A stretch of DNA of 64,000 nucleotides, from positions 1-64,000 of the forward strand of contig PWUU01000069.1 in NCBI GenBank assembly GCA_003562475.1. Reading direction: 5' to 3'. Below, one piece after another: positions 43,343 to 51,838 of the stretch. Position 1 is the stretch's first letter. Each line of letters begins with the position of its first letter. The notes beneath the pieces are model-generated. The model was not told the DNA's origin. It saw only the letters and a list, made by a program, of their open reading frames with translations, and did no database searches. This stretch comes from Dehalococcoidia bacterium (GTDB taxonomy: Bacteria; Chloroflexota; Dehalococcoidia; GIF9; AB-539-J10). A program made the translations under genes and the position numbers.

Positions 43343-44011
43343 TTGAACCTGCGCCTGATCACCATCGACGGGCCAGTAGCAGTCGGCAAGAGTAGCGTCG
43401 GGCTGATGCTGGCGGAGAGACTGAGCTTTCAGTTCTTCGATACCGGCGTCATTTACCGCACCTTCACATGGAAGGCGCTCAATGCCGGGCTTTCCCCGCT
43501 GGACACCGAAGCACTCGCAAAGCTGGCGCACGACACTGCGTTCCAGTTTGTCCCAGGGTCGGGTGCCCACCTCGTCGTTCTCATTGACGGCGAGGACACA
43601 TCGCGGTTAATCGGTGCCCCTGAGGTCGAGAGAAACGTCGCACTGATCGCCAAGATTCCGCAAGTTCGGGAGCGCATGGTATCGGAGCAACGCCGCGTGG
43701 CCACCGAGTTGCGGCTGGTAATGGCCGGGCGCGATATCGGCACCGTCGTCCTGCCGTGGGCGGATCTCAAGGTATTTCTACAGGCGTCAGTGACGGAAAG
43801 GGCCAAGAGGCGATACGCTGAACTGAACGAACGAGGAGTAGAGACCTCGTACGAGACGGTCCTTGAGGAACTGGAGCAAAGGGACCGCAACGATACCACC
43901 CGCGCGGTATCTCCGTTGAAGCCTGCCGACGATGCAGTGGTCATCGACACTGATACACTTTCCCTGGAAGAGGTCGTTGCCAGGATTCTCGTATTAGCTC
44001 ACAGACAGTAA
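43343..44011 (+). CDS. cmk: cytidylate kinase
   Basis: This 222-residue kinase phosphorylates CMP and dCMP. The P-loop reads DGPVAVGKSS near residue 13, with the family's FFDTGVIYR and AGRDIGTVVLPWADLKVFL. The start is TTG and no ATG or GTG lies between it and the P-loop. No Shine-Dalgarno is visible but a -10 box lies 11 bases upstream. The gene order cmk-plsC-ispH is found in many bacteria. The sequence is otherwise standard. Confidence 0.93.
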   Translation: MNLRLITIDGPVAVGKSSVGLMLAERLSFQFFDTGVIYRTFTWKALNAGLSPLDTEALAKLAHDTAFQFVPGSGAHLVVLIDGEDTSRLIGAPEVERNVALIAKIPQVRERMVSEQRRVATELRLVMAGRDIGTVVLPWADLKVFLQASVTERAKRRYAELNERGVETSYETVLEELEQRDRNDTTRAVSPLKPADDAVVIDTDTLSLEEVVARILVLAHRQ

Positions 44012-44060
44012 GCGACATGCTGCCAGGCAGGAGAACATTCCTCCGTGAAGGAGGAATGCC

Positions 44061-44702
44061 GTGAAGCCACCCGCCCGCATCGCACTCGCCGTTATGCGGG
44101 TGCTGTATTTCCTGCTGCTGAGATGGACCGTGACGGGCCGCGAACACGTCCCCGGGCACGGGGCGCTCATCGTCATTGCCAATCATGTACACGTCGCTGA
44201 CCCTGTCCTTCTGATGCTGGCATTTCCGCGGCACATCACGTTCCTGGCGAAAGAAGAGCTGTTTCGCTACCCCTTTCTGGGCCGGCTCATGCGCGATGGG
44301 GGCATGTTTCCGATTGCACGAACGGGTCCCCTGGAGCGGAAGAGGGATGTCGTGCGACAGGCCACAGGCTTGCTCGCGCGTGGAGAAGTGCTGGCGCTCT
44401 TCCCGGAAGGCAGGAGATCCCACTCCGGTGTGCTCCTGGAGGGGAAGCCTGGCGCAGCCGTTCTCGCGCTACGAGCCGGGGCGAAACTGGTACCAGTGGC
44501 GATAGAGGGCACGGAGAAGCTTAAGGGCGCCTTGTGGTGGATGAAGCGGCCGAGGGTTGCCGTAACCATTGGCGTTCCATTCAGCATCCATAGCGCTGAA
44601 GGGCGACTATCGAGATCGGAATCCGCCAGGCTCACGAGCGAGCTCATGCACAGCATTGCGAGGCTCCTACCGGAGGAGAGACGAGGACCGTATGGAGGTT
44701 GA
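44061..44702 (+). CDS. plsC: 1-acyl-sn-glycerol-3-phosphate acyltransferase
   Basis: This 213-residue membrane-associated acyltransferase of phospholipid synthesis has the HX4D motif in NHVHVADP near residue 37, FPEGRRS as the substrate motif near residue 115, and VPVAIEGTEKL. It adds the second acyl chain to lysophosphatidate. The GTG start follows a strong AAGGAGGAA site. Its end overlaps ispH by 11 bases. Confidence 0.93.
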   Translation: MKPPARIALAVMRVLYFLLLRWTVTGREHVPGHGALIVIANHVHVADPVLLMLAFPRHITFLAKEELFRYPFLGRLMRDGGMFPIARTGPLERKRDVVRQATGLLARGEVLALFPEGRRSHSGVLLEGKPGAAVLALRAGAKLVPVAIEGTEKLKGALWWMKRPRVAVTIGVPFSIHSAEGRLSRSESARLTSELMHSIARLLPEERRGPYGG

Positions 44703-45540
44703 GAAGGCCTGCGAGCTCGGACTCTGCTACGGTGTGCGGCGCGCAGTCGACATGGTCCTCGACGCCGTGCAGACACATGGCACGCTGCATACGCTCGGCC
44801 CGCTGGCCCATAACCGGACACTATTACGGCAACTGGAGTCTCGCGGGATCACAAGAATCGACCTCTCTACTACGATCCCCGGGCCGGCAGTGGTTATCCC
44901 CACGCATGGCGTAACGCCTGACGTACTACGCTATCTAAGAGACACGGGACGCGTGATTATCGACACCACCTGCCCCAACGTAGCTCGCGCCCAACAGATT
45001 GTCGCCGAGATGGCGTACGAGGGGTTGACAATTGTCATCTTCGGAGATTCCGAGCATACCGAGGTCCGTGGCTTGCTCGGCTGGACTGAGGGGAGAGGAA
45101 TCGCCACAACGGACGCGTCGTCGCTGTCGGTTGACGATCCCTCTTCAATACCAGCAGCAGTGGGTATCATCGCACAGACGACTCAACGGGCCGAGGATTT
45201 TGCTTTGTTCGTGCAGCAAGTGTGCTCGACTGCATTCGCCGGCGGGCATGGGGTGCGCGTTGTCAACACACTGTGCGATGCCACCCGGCGGCGACAGCTA
45301 GCAGCCGCCACGCTGGCGCGTGTGGTAGATGCGATGATTGTGATCGGCGGCCGCGACAGCGCCAACACGCAGCGCCTCGCCGAGACATGCTCGCGCATTG
45401 TGGAGACGTATCTCGTGGAGACCGCCGAGGAGATAGACGACGCGCTATTGCGCGGAAAGATCCGTATCGGCCTGGCGGCGGGCGCATCCACCCCTGATTC
45501 CAGCATTGAGCAGGTCGAACGCCGGCTCCGGGAGATCTAA
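44692..45540 (+). CDS. ispH: 4-hydroxy-3-methylbut-2-enyl diphosphate reductase
   Basis: This 282-residue [4Fe-4S] enzyme carries out the last step of the MEP isoprenoid pathway, forming IPP and DMAPP. The three cluster cysteines are Cys12 (GLCYGVRRAV), Cys94 (DTTCPNV) and Cys195 (NTLCDATRR). The conserved HGV and EHTEVRGL segments are present. The ATG at 44692 is inside the end of plsC and follows GGAGGAGAG. The C-terminus overlaps the convergent HIT gene by four bases. Other MEP genes are outside the window. Confidence 0.96.
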   Translation: MEVEKACELGLCYGVRRAVDMVLDAVQTHGTLHTLGPLAHNRTLLRQLESRGITRIDLSTTIPGPAVVIPTHGVTPDVLRYLRDTGRVIIDTTCPNVARAQQIVAEMAYEGLTIVIFGDSEHTEVRGLLGWTEGRGIATTDASSLSVDDPSSIPAAVGIIAQTTQRAEDFALFVQQVCSTAFAGGHGVRVVNTLCDATRRRQLAAATLARVVDAMIVIGGRDSANTQRLAETCSRIVETYLVETAEEIDDALLRGKIRIGLAAGASTPDSSIEQVERRLREI

Positions 45541-45884
45541 CCTATACGATCGTCCAGCTTCCTACCACCTATGAGGTGCATATGAAGGTGCGGGACTATC
45601 TGGCCGCCTTCGGATCCACAGTTCACCACGAGCCGGTAGCCCCGGTCTGCGATTCCTTCCTGCTCCGCCAGTTCTCTCGCACGAAGGACCATCCTTCCGA
45701 CCAGGTCGGCCTGTTCCGGCAGGAGACTCTGCACTGACTCGATGTGATCTCGAGGTACCAGCAGGATATGCGTCGACGCCACCGGGTTTATGTCGCGGAA
45801 GGCCACTATCTCCTCGTCCCGGTGTACGAAATCGCCGGGTATCTCTCCGGCAATTATTCGACAGAAGACACAACTCTCTGACAT
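45537..45884 (-). CDS. HIT-family (HinT-like) nucleotide hydrolase
   Basis: This 115-residue protein begins SESCVFCRIIAGEIP (a zinc-binding CxxC variant) and ends near the catalytic histidine triad HLHMHLIGG at about residues 99-107. HINT proteins hydrolyse nucleoside phosphoramidates such as AMP-lysine. An upstream extension of seven codons is possible but the ATG at 45884 fits the family start. It is convergent with ispH. Confidence 0.92.
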   Translation of the reverse strand: MSESCVFCRIIAGEIPGDFVHRDEEIVAFRDINPVASTHILLVPRDHIESVQSLLPEQADLVGRMVLRARELAEQEGIADRGYRLVVNCGSEGGQIVPHLHMHLIGGRKLDDRIG

Positions 45885-45919
45885 CCACGTTCTCCGTACG
45901 ATCAATAACCGGACGGCAC

Positions 45920-46357
45920 TTAAGGCGCCGCCCGAACCTGATATTCACCGACAACAAACTCATACGTGCTCGCGGCGGTGACAACGACCTTCTGTCCATC
46001 GAAGGCGATTTCCGTTTCTCCGACAACAGCATCCCTGTACATGCTGTCAAACCACAGCCAGCCCGCAGGCCAGTTTCCTTCCGTTCTCGGGCCCGATTTG
46101 CCGTCTATGACACCGTCTCCGTTCCCGTCGACGAGATAGACGGAGTTCACGACATTCCCATCCTGCAGGTATTCCACCCTAGCGAAGAGGCCGTCGATGT
46201 TCATCGGTTCGGCAATAATCCTGATGCTCTCCGCATACGTGGCCGTCTGGCATCCGGCAAGCGAGCCCACCAGCATCACCACCACACACAACAGCATCGA
46301 TAGACTCAGCCTGCGACGCGACCACACCCAGGGGCTACCTCTTCTCACCGTTTTCAT
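45920..46357 (-). CDS. lipoprotein with an EF-hand-like calcium loop
   Basis: This 145-residue exported protein has a basic N-terminus, a hydrophobic signal (LSMLLCVVVMLVG) and a lipobox LAGC near residue 36, so it is probably lipid-anchored. The mature part is beta-rich, with one calcium-type loop DGNGDGVID near residue 80 resembling a single EF-hand or dockerin repeat. Function is unknown. A TACAAT box lies seven bases before the ATG and no Shine-Dalgarno is seen, so the mRNA is probably leaderless. It is divergent from the DUF2148 gene. Confidence 0.7.
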   Translation of the reverse strand: MKTVRRGSPWVWSRRRLSLSMLLCVVVMLVGSLAGCQTATYAESIRIIAEPMNIDGLFARVEYLQDGNVVNSVYLVDGNGDGVIDGKSGPRTEGNWPAGWLWFDSMYRDAVVGETEIAFDGQKVVVTAASTYEFVVGEYQVRAAP

Positions 46358-46363
46358 GGACTC

Positions 46364-46372
46364 ATTGTACCA
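46364..46372 (-). promoter_or_regulatory. extended -10 promoter of the lipoprotein gene
   Basis: TGGTACAAT on the minus strand; transcription should begin at or within a base or two of the ATG at 46357, suggesting a leaderless transcript. Confidence 0.5.
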
Positions 46373-46489
46373 TCGGCAAGATGGGTCAGGAAGTCTCATG
46401 TGGACGACCTCGCGCAGCTTCTTTACAATAATCCGGGCACAACGCCATGGCCCGTGTAGAACGAAATCGTTATGGCGAGGAGGCAACAG

Positions 46490-47068
46490 ATGGCCAGAAC
46501 ATCTTCGACCGATGCCGAGCACGCTGGGATTCGGACAGTTGCCAGCCTGATTGCTGCTGCGGCTCGCACTGCCCCCAAGACAAGGGGGGTGGATGCGATA
46601 CAGTCACTCGTAGTTGATGGCGAGGACATGGAGACGCTTGCCCGTGCGATGGAGGCAGCCGCCCCGGGGAGACCGGACCTCATCGCCAACGGACTGCGAA
46701 GGGATGCACGCAACGTGCGCGACTCGGTCTGCGCGGTGCTTATAGGGGTAACCGGAGCGGCCAAGAAACCGGAGAATCCGTTTGACTGCGGCGCTTGCGG
46801 GCTCAAGACCTGCAGCAACCTGATGAACGCACGGGCAAAGGGAGGCGCCGACACCGACTTCTTCGGACCGATATGCGTGTTCGCCTCAATGGATCTTGGC
46901 ATTGCCCTGGGTTCAGCAGCCAGGGTGGCAGCCGAGCACAACATCGACAACAGGATGATGTACACGATGGGAGTAGGTGCGACGAAACTGAAGTGGCTCG
47001 ATACCGACATCATCATCGGCATCCCGCTCTCCGCAACGGGGAAGAGCATCTACTTCGACAGAGGTTGA
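46490..47068 (+). CDS. DUF2148 ferredoxin-like domain protein
   Basis: This 192-residue protein of the DUF2148/COG4739 family, found in strict anaerobes, has conserved cysteines in FDCGACGLKTC (near residue 103) and GPICVF (near residue 127) that may hold an iron-sulfur cluster, and KWLDTDIIIGIPLSATGK at the C-terminus. Function is unknown; a redox role is inferred. The ATG at 46490 was chosen because GAGGAGG lies eight bases upstream; an earlier ATG at 46472 would overlap this site. Confidence 0.84.
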   Translation: MARTSSTDAEHAGIRTVASLIAAAARTAPKTRGVDAIQSLVVDGEDMETLARAMEAAAPGRPDLIANGLRRDARNVRDSVCAVLIGVTGAAKKPENPFDCGACGLKTCSNLMNARAKGGADTDFFGPICVFASMDLGIALGSAARVAAEHNIDNRMMYTMGVGATKLKWLDTDIIIGIPLSATGKSIYFDRG

Positions 47069-47092
47069 CGATCCGCGGCAGAGGACGGGCTG

Positions 47093-47845
47093 TCAGGTGT
47101 CCCTGCGGCGGCTCTCATGGAAAGCCGTGGCCTGTCTGCGGTACTCCTGCATCAGCCCGTGATCGGCGAAGCTGAAATGCGAGTTCGCTCCCACGATGAT
47201 GTGGTCCAGGACTCGCACGTCGAGAAAGCTGGCCGTGAGGATCAGGTCGCGAGTAATCTGCCTGTCGTGGTCGCTCGGTTCTATGCATCCGGACGGGTGG
47301 TTATGGGCAAGAATTATTGAGGCTGCCTTGTGATCGAGCGCCCGCTTGAAGATCTCCCGCGGGTAGACCACGCTGCTGGTCAGCGTTCCCTCGAAGAGTA
47401 TCTCCACCGCTCTCGGCTTATTCTGAGCGTCGAGGTACACCACGCGAAACGTCTCCCGGTCGAGCGCTCCCATGGAGACTTCCAGGTAGTCTACGACGGC
47501 CTGCGAGGTGCCGAGTGGTGACGTATCCTGATGCATGCGCTCGCCATGATAGTGCTCTGCAAGGGCGCGCGTCAGCTTGATGACGAACACGCTCATCTCA
47601 CCGATGCCCTGGACCTCCTGCAGGGTCTTGGGGGAAGCATCGAGCACTCCTCGCACGCTCCGGAAGCGCCTGATAAGTTCCTTACCCTCCGGCTTGCAGT
47701 CACCGCGCCGTTTCGCGAGGGTAAGCAGCAGCTCGACTACCTCATAGTCGTGGAAACCGTCGAGTCCATCCCGATCGAACCGTTGCCGAAGCCGCTTCCA
47801 GTGGTCTTTGTGTGAGTCCTGCTGAGGTGAACGTTTGCCCGACAC
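47093..47845 (-). CDS. radC: RadC-like JAB domain protein
   Basis: This 250-residue protein has an N-terminal helix-hairpin-helix part (VVELLLTLAKRRG, then LQEVQGIGEMS) and a C-terminal JAMM metalloprotease-like domain with AHNHPSGCIEPSDHD near residue 180. RadC proteins are widespread and linked to DNA repair or mobile elements, but their enzymatic role is unsettled. The GTG start gives the usual length. It is divergent from miaB, with 47 bases between the starts. Confidence 0.92.
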   Translation of the reverse strand: MSGKRSPQQDSHKDHWKRLRQRFDRDGLDGFHDYEVVELLLTLAKRRGDCKPEGKELIRRFRSVRGVLDASPKTLQEVQGIGEMSVFVIKLTRALAEHYHGERMHQDTSPLGTSQAVVDYLEVSMGALDRETFRVVYLDAQNKPRAVEILFEGTLTSSVVYPREIFKRALDHKAASIILAHNHPSGCIEPSDHDRQITRDLILTASFLDVRVLDHIIVGANSHFSFADHGLMQEYRRQATAFHESRRRDT

Positions 47846-47881
47846 AATGCCATACTTTACTATATTACTCTCCCGCAGGAA

Positions 47882-47887
47882 TACAAT
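47882..47887 (+). promoter_or_regulatory. -10 box of miaB, leaderless start
   Basis: TACAAT ends five bases before the miaB ATG at 47893 and there is no Shine-Dalgarno. A good -35 box is not evident. The arrangement suggests a leaderless mRNA. Confidence 0.35.
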
Positions 47888-47892
47888 CGCTT

Positions 47893-49191
47893 ATGCCGCG
47901 CTATCATCTCTGGACCATCGGCTGCCAGATGAACAAGGCAGAATCCCAGCGAATTGCCGGGGTGCTCGCTGCCGCCGGTTGCGAGCCGGTAGCGCGGATG
48001 GACAGCGCCGATCTCGTGATCCTCAACACGTGTGTCGTAAGGCAAAGCGCCGAAGACCGGGTGGCCGGCACCCTCGGGTTGCTCGCAGGAATGAAGAAGA
48101 CGCGAGCGATCGAGAGGATCGCCGTGACCGGCTGCTTCACCGCTCGCGACCGCGAGGAGCTACAGCGAAGATTTCCTCATGTCGACCTCTTCTTCGGCTC
48201 TGGAGAATATGAAGCGTTGTCAGCCTGGCTCGAGGCCATCGCGGGACCAGGGGACCAGCCTCCTCGCGAAACACCGCTTGCCCTCTTAGAAGAGCACGGC
48301 GGGACTCCCGGTGTGTCGAGCTACGTGCCCATCATCCAGGGCTGCAACAACTTCTGCACTTACTGCATAGTACCCTACACGAGGGGTCGTGAAGTGAGCC
48401 TGCCTCCCGAGCACGTGGAGGCGGAGGTTCGCAGCCTTGTGTCGCGAGGCTCCAGGGAAATCGTCCTGCTGGGACAGAACGTCGATTCGTACGGCAGGGA
48501 TCTGCCGGGCAGACCAGAGCTGGCGGACCTGCTCGAGCGACTTCAGCCTGTGGAGGGGCTCGACAGGCTCCGGTTTCTGACGAATCATCCCAAGGACATG
48601 AGCGACAGGCTGATCCGGGCGATGGCGACGCAGAGCAAGGTTTGTGAGCACATCGATCTGGCCCTTCAGTCCGGTGACAACGGTATTCTGCATGCTATGG
48701 CACGGGGATATAGAGTCGAGGACTTCGTGCGGCTCGTGGGCGACATTCGACGAGCCCTTCCTCATATCTCCATAACCACTGACATCATCGTGGGTTTCCC
48801 CGGAGAGACAGATGAGCAATTCGAGCACACGTTTGAGGTACTGGAGCGGCTACGGTTCGATGCCGTGCATATCGCCGCTTACTCTCCCCGTCCTGGCACT
48901 GTCGCAGCACGCAAGTTCAGCGACTCAGTTCCCAAAGAGGCAAAACGAGAGCGGCTGCATCGCATTGAGAAGCTCCAGGAAGAAGTGGGGGGTGAGATCA
49001 ATGCCGCGTACCTCAGCCGGGAGGTTGAGGTGCTCGTGGAGGAGCGGAAGCGTGGCAAGTGGTGCGGCAGGACACGCACCAACAAGCTCGTGTTCTTTGA
49101 GGCGGAGGAGGACTATCGGAGTGCGCTGGTGCATGTCGCCATCTCCAGGACCAGCCCCTGGGCATTGCAGGGCGAGGTCGTCTACAATTAG
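47893..49191 (+). CDS. miaB: tRNA-2-methylthio-N6-dimethylallyladenosine synthase
   Basis: This 432-residue methylthiotransferase modifies A37 of tRNAs reading UNN codons. The N-terminal UPF0004 domain has cluster cysteines Cys11 (GCQMNKAES) and Cys47 (NTCVVR) plus one in TGCF. The radical SAM motif is CNNFCTYC near residue 155. A C-terminal TRAM domain ends the protein. The start at 47893 matches family members; the open frame upstream crosses the promoter. yajC follows 29 bases downstream. Confidence 0.95.
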   Translation: MPRYHLWTIGCQMNKAESQRIAGVLAAAGCEPVARMDSADLVILNTCVVRQSAEDRVAGTLGLLAGMKKTRAIERIAVTGCFTARDREELQRRFPHVDLFFGSGEYEALSAWLEAIAGPGDQPPRETPLALLEEHGGTPGVSSYVPIIQGCNNFCTYCIVPYTRGREVSLPPEHVEAEVRSLVSRGSREIVLLGQNVDSYGRDLPGRPELADLLERLQPVEGLDRLRFLTNHPKDMSDRLIRAMATQSKVCEHIDLALQSGDNGILHAMARGYRVEDFVRLVGDIRRALPHISITTDIIVGFPGETDEQFEHTFEVLERLRFDAVHIAAYSPRPGTVAARKFSDSVPKEAKRERLHRIEKLQEEVGGEINAAYLSREVEVLVEERKRGKWCGRTRTNKLVFFEAEEDYRSALVHVAISRTSPWALQGEVVYN

Positions 49192-49220
49192 ACTTTCTGA
49201 TAAAGGAGGATTCCGCGACT

Positions 49221-49499
49221 ATGGATGAACAATTCGCCGGTATTCTGCCGCTCATATTCTTCTTCGCTCTGATGTTTGCGGCCATGTACTTTTTCACCAT
49301 TCGGCCACAGAGAAAGCGCCAGAAGGAGCAAGAGGAACTACTCCTCAGTCTTAAGAAGGGCGCGAAGGTTGTCACGAGCGGAGGCATGTACGGCACGGTG
49401 GAGGTAATCGATGACACCTCCGTGGTGCTGAAGACCGAATCAGGCGCCCTTATCCGCGTGGCAAAGATGAGCGTGGTCGGCCGACAGTTGGGGAATTAG
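49221..49499 (+). CDS. yajC: Sec translocon accessory protein YajC
   Basis: This 92-residue protein has one N-terminal membrane helix (ILPLIFFFALMFAAMYFF), then RPQRKRQKEQEE and the conserved KKGAKVVTSGGMYGTV. YajC associates with SecDF-YidC. AAAGGAGGA precedes the ATG. secD and secF are not adjacent. Confidence 0.94.
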   Translation: MDEQFAGILPLIFFFALMFAAMYFFTIRPQRKRQKEQEELLLSLKKGAKVVTSGGMYGTVEVIDDTSVVLKTESGALIRVAKMSVVGRQLGN

Positions 49500-49525
49500 T
49501 CCTCGGACAGGCAAACTCCGGCGCT

Positions 49526-51028
49526 TCAGATGTATCCGCCTGAGGACAGCTTCCCGGATAGGTATCCGATGAATTCGTCGGCTTTCTCACTTGGGGGGCG
49601 TGTCATAAGGCTGACGCTGATGAACACCAGGGTGCAGAGGATCAAGCCCCAGAGCCCCGGCCACCAGCCCAGCGGCTTCATTCCGGTGACCTGGAGTACC
49701 AGCACCAGAACTGCCCCTGACACTATGCTGGCCACGGAAGCCGGTGCGGTTGCCTTTCTCCAGTAGAAGGCTCCGAATATGCTCGGCACCACCATCAGAA
49801 GCCCCGCAGAAGCGGCAGCGGATAGCGGCGCAATCATGAAGTCGAGGCCGGCCCTCGTGGAAGCCTGCCACGCAAAAAGCAGTGCGATCACAGCCATTAC
49901 GGGTATCACCCACTTCCCTATGCGGAGCTCGCGCTGTTCGCTCGCGCGAGGATTAATCACGCCGCGGTAGATATCACGCGCCCACACGCATGACAGCGTG
50001 AGAAGGATCGAGTCGATCGTGGACACGGCCGCTGCGACGATGCCAATCATCGCCACGAGAGCAAGCGCCTTGGGCACAAACGGCATACCCAGAAGCGTTG
50101 GCGTTGCCATGTCCGGATTCTCAAGGCCGGGCACCAGCATCCTGGCACCGAAACCCCAGAGTATCGCGATCACAGTGTAGATAAACCCGAAAACGAGAAA
50201 ACCCCCGAGCATCTGCCTCATCGCTGCGACGGATTTCGGGGTGAAGAAGCGTTGGCTCACCTGGGGATTGGAGAGGCAGAAGAAGAACCACGGCAGCGAC
50301 AGACCGATAAACATGTGTACATCCCACAAGCCATCGCCTGAAGGAACGGTGAGGAGCTCGGGATGCTCCGCCTCGAAACGTGAGAGGAACGTGCTCATAC
50401 CTCCGAGTTCCGAGATAATGAGCGCCAGAAGAATCGTAGCGCTCACCAGCATAACCAGCGCCTGAAACGCATCGGTCCACGCAATCGAACGCAGCCCTGC
50501 GATCCTCGACCAGGCTATTGCCAGAAGCGTGCCCACGAGGATGCCGGCGAGTACGGGAATACCCCCTCCGCTCATACCGTTCAGAAGAAGCCCGATTCCC
50601 AGGAGTTGCGCCGCGCTATACGGTACCAGGAAGACAAGCGCCAGCACGGCGGACACCGCTCCGACAAGCTTGCTCTGGTACCTGTCCGCGAGGAGGTCCA
50701 TCGGGGTAATGTACCCGTAGCGCCGCCCGGCGAGCCAGAACCTCGGAAGAAAGAACACCGCGAGGAACAATCCACAGAGATAGGTCATCTCGAACCCGAG
50801 CGCGCCCACTCCCCCCACGTAGGTCAATCCAACAAGCCCCACCAGCATGAAGGCACTGTAGGTTGTCGCGCTGTAGGTGAGCGCGGAGACAAACCCCCCA
50901 AGCCGACGTCCCGCGAGAAAGAAGTCGCTCATCCCGACTCCGACATAGCGTCGTGCCGCGAGAGCGATGAGGAAGCCGAGCACTATGTAGAGACCGATGG
51001 CAAGCCAGGCCCATTCTATACTGCTCAT
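49526..51028 (-). CDS. sodium:solute symporter (SSS family)
   Basis: This 500-residue membrane protein has about 13 helices and the LeuT-type fold of the SSS family. SDFFLAGRRLGGFVSALTYSATTYSAF near residues 33-60 and the Na2-site region DSILLTLSCVWARDIYR near residue 340 are typical of this family. The substrate cannot be told from sequence alone; acetate, proline, pantothenate and other organic acids are carried by relatives. A small membrane protein gene overlaps its start, as in many SSS pairs. Confidence 0.9.
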   Translation of the reverse strand: MSSIEWAWLAIGLYIVLGFLIALAARRYVGVGMSDFFLAGRRLGGFVSALTYSATTYSAFMLVGLVGLTYVGGVGALGFEMTYLCGLFLAVFFLPRFWLAGRRYGYITPMDLLADRYQSKLVGAVSAVLALVFLVPYSAAQLLGIGLLLNGMSGGGIPVLAGILVGTLLAIAWSRIAGLRSIAWTDAFQALVMLVSATILLALIISELGGMSTFLSRFEAEHPELLTVPSGDGLWDVHMFIGLSLPWFFFCLSNPQVSQRFFTPKSVAAMRQMLGGFLVFGFIYTVIAILWGFGARMLVPGLENPDMATPTLLGMPFVPKALALVAMIGIVAAAVSTIDSILLTLSCVWARDIYRGVINPRASEQRELRIGKWVIPVMAVIALLFAWQASTRAGLDFMIAPLSAAASAGLLMVVPSIFGAFYWRKATAPASVASIVSGAVLVLVLQVTGMKPLGWWPGLWGLILCTLVFISVSLMTRPPSEKADEFIGYLSGKLSSGGYI

Positions 51029-51207
51029 TCACGCCACCTCAGGAAGAGCACAAACATGCTGGCAACGGCCACCGCCGTCCAGACGAGCCAGAACAGGAAT
51101 GCGCCAGAGAATCGCGTGTGCCCGGTGAGGAAGTGCCAGGGAACCACCATGTTGATGAGGAGCAGGAGACCCAACCAGCCCCATGCAAGCCAGCTTTTCG
51201 TTACCAT
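51025..51207 (-). CDS. small membrane protein, accessory to the SSS symporter
   Basis: This 60-residue protein has two membrane helices (about residues 10-28 and 36-56) and a charged C-terminal end (FLRWRE). Small proteins of this type (DUF997/YhdT-like or DUF3311-like) commonly precede SSS symporters. Its TGA overlaps the symporter ATG by four bases, so the two are co-translated. Confidence 0.78.
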   Translation of the reverse strand: MVTKSWLAWGWLGLLLLINMVVPWHFLTGHTRFSGAFLFWLVWTAVAVASMFVLFLRWRE

Positions 51208-51277
51208 CTTGCGATTATAACAATGCCGGGTACAGGTTTCTCACGTGTCTCAGTGGTGAAAAAGCGGTGCAGCAGTA

Positions 51278-51724
51278 CTAAATTCGGCGACTCTCCAGGA
51301 GCACGGTCACCGGGCCATCATTGACGATGCTGACGTGCATGTGCTGCTGGAATGCTCCGGTGGCGACACTGATTCCTTGTGCAGCAAGAGCAGCGATGAA
51401 ACGCTCGTAGAGAAGAAGCGCATCGGAGGGCGGTGCAGCATCGCTGAATCCCGGGCGTCTTCCTTTCCTGGTATCCGCCATCAACGTGAACTGGCTCACG
51501 ACGAGTACGCCGCCGCCCACATCCTGCACTGATAGATCGAACTCCTGGTCTTCACGCGGGAACACTCTCAGTCCGGCCACTCGCCGGGCAAGGTAGTCGG
51601 CATCTTCTGCCGAATCGTCTCTTGCCACTCCGAGGAAGACCACCAGGCCGGGACCAATACGGCCAACTTCCGTGCCATTCACCGTCACGGAACCGGCAGC
51701 CACCCGCTGCAGCAGTGCTTTCAT
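51278..51724 (-). CDS. dtd: D-aminoacyl-tRNA deacylase
   Basis: This 148-residue enzyme removes D-amino acids from tRNA. The two signature motifs are intact: SQFTL near residues 77-81 and NDGPVT near residues 136-141, which form the chirality-proof active site between two subunits. Length is standard. It is a single gene. Confidence 0.96.
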   Translation of the reverse strand: MKALLQRVAAGSVTVNGTEVGRIGPGLVVFLGVARDDSAEDADYLARRVAGLRVFPREDQEFDLSVQDVGGGVLVVSQFTLMADTRKGRRPGFSDAAPPSDALLLYERFIAALAAQGISVATGAFQQHMHVSIVNDGPVTVLLESRRI

Positions 51725-51796
51725 AACCGGAAGCTATTCTAGGCCGCCTGAGCACACACGGTCAACGGCAGCATGAGTTCAAGGTTCCCTATCGAA

Positions 51797-51825
51797 TTGA
51801 GCGTGGTACGTTCAACGACTATAAT
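51797..51825 (+). promoter_or_regulatory. promoter of the radical SAM gene
   Basis: TTGAGC (51797-51802), 17 bases, TATAAT (51820-51825). The box overlaps the first in-frame ATG codons, so translation more likely begins at the GTG at 51839. Confidence 0.6.
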
Positions 51826-51838
51826 GCTGCACAGTACT

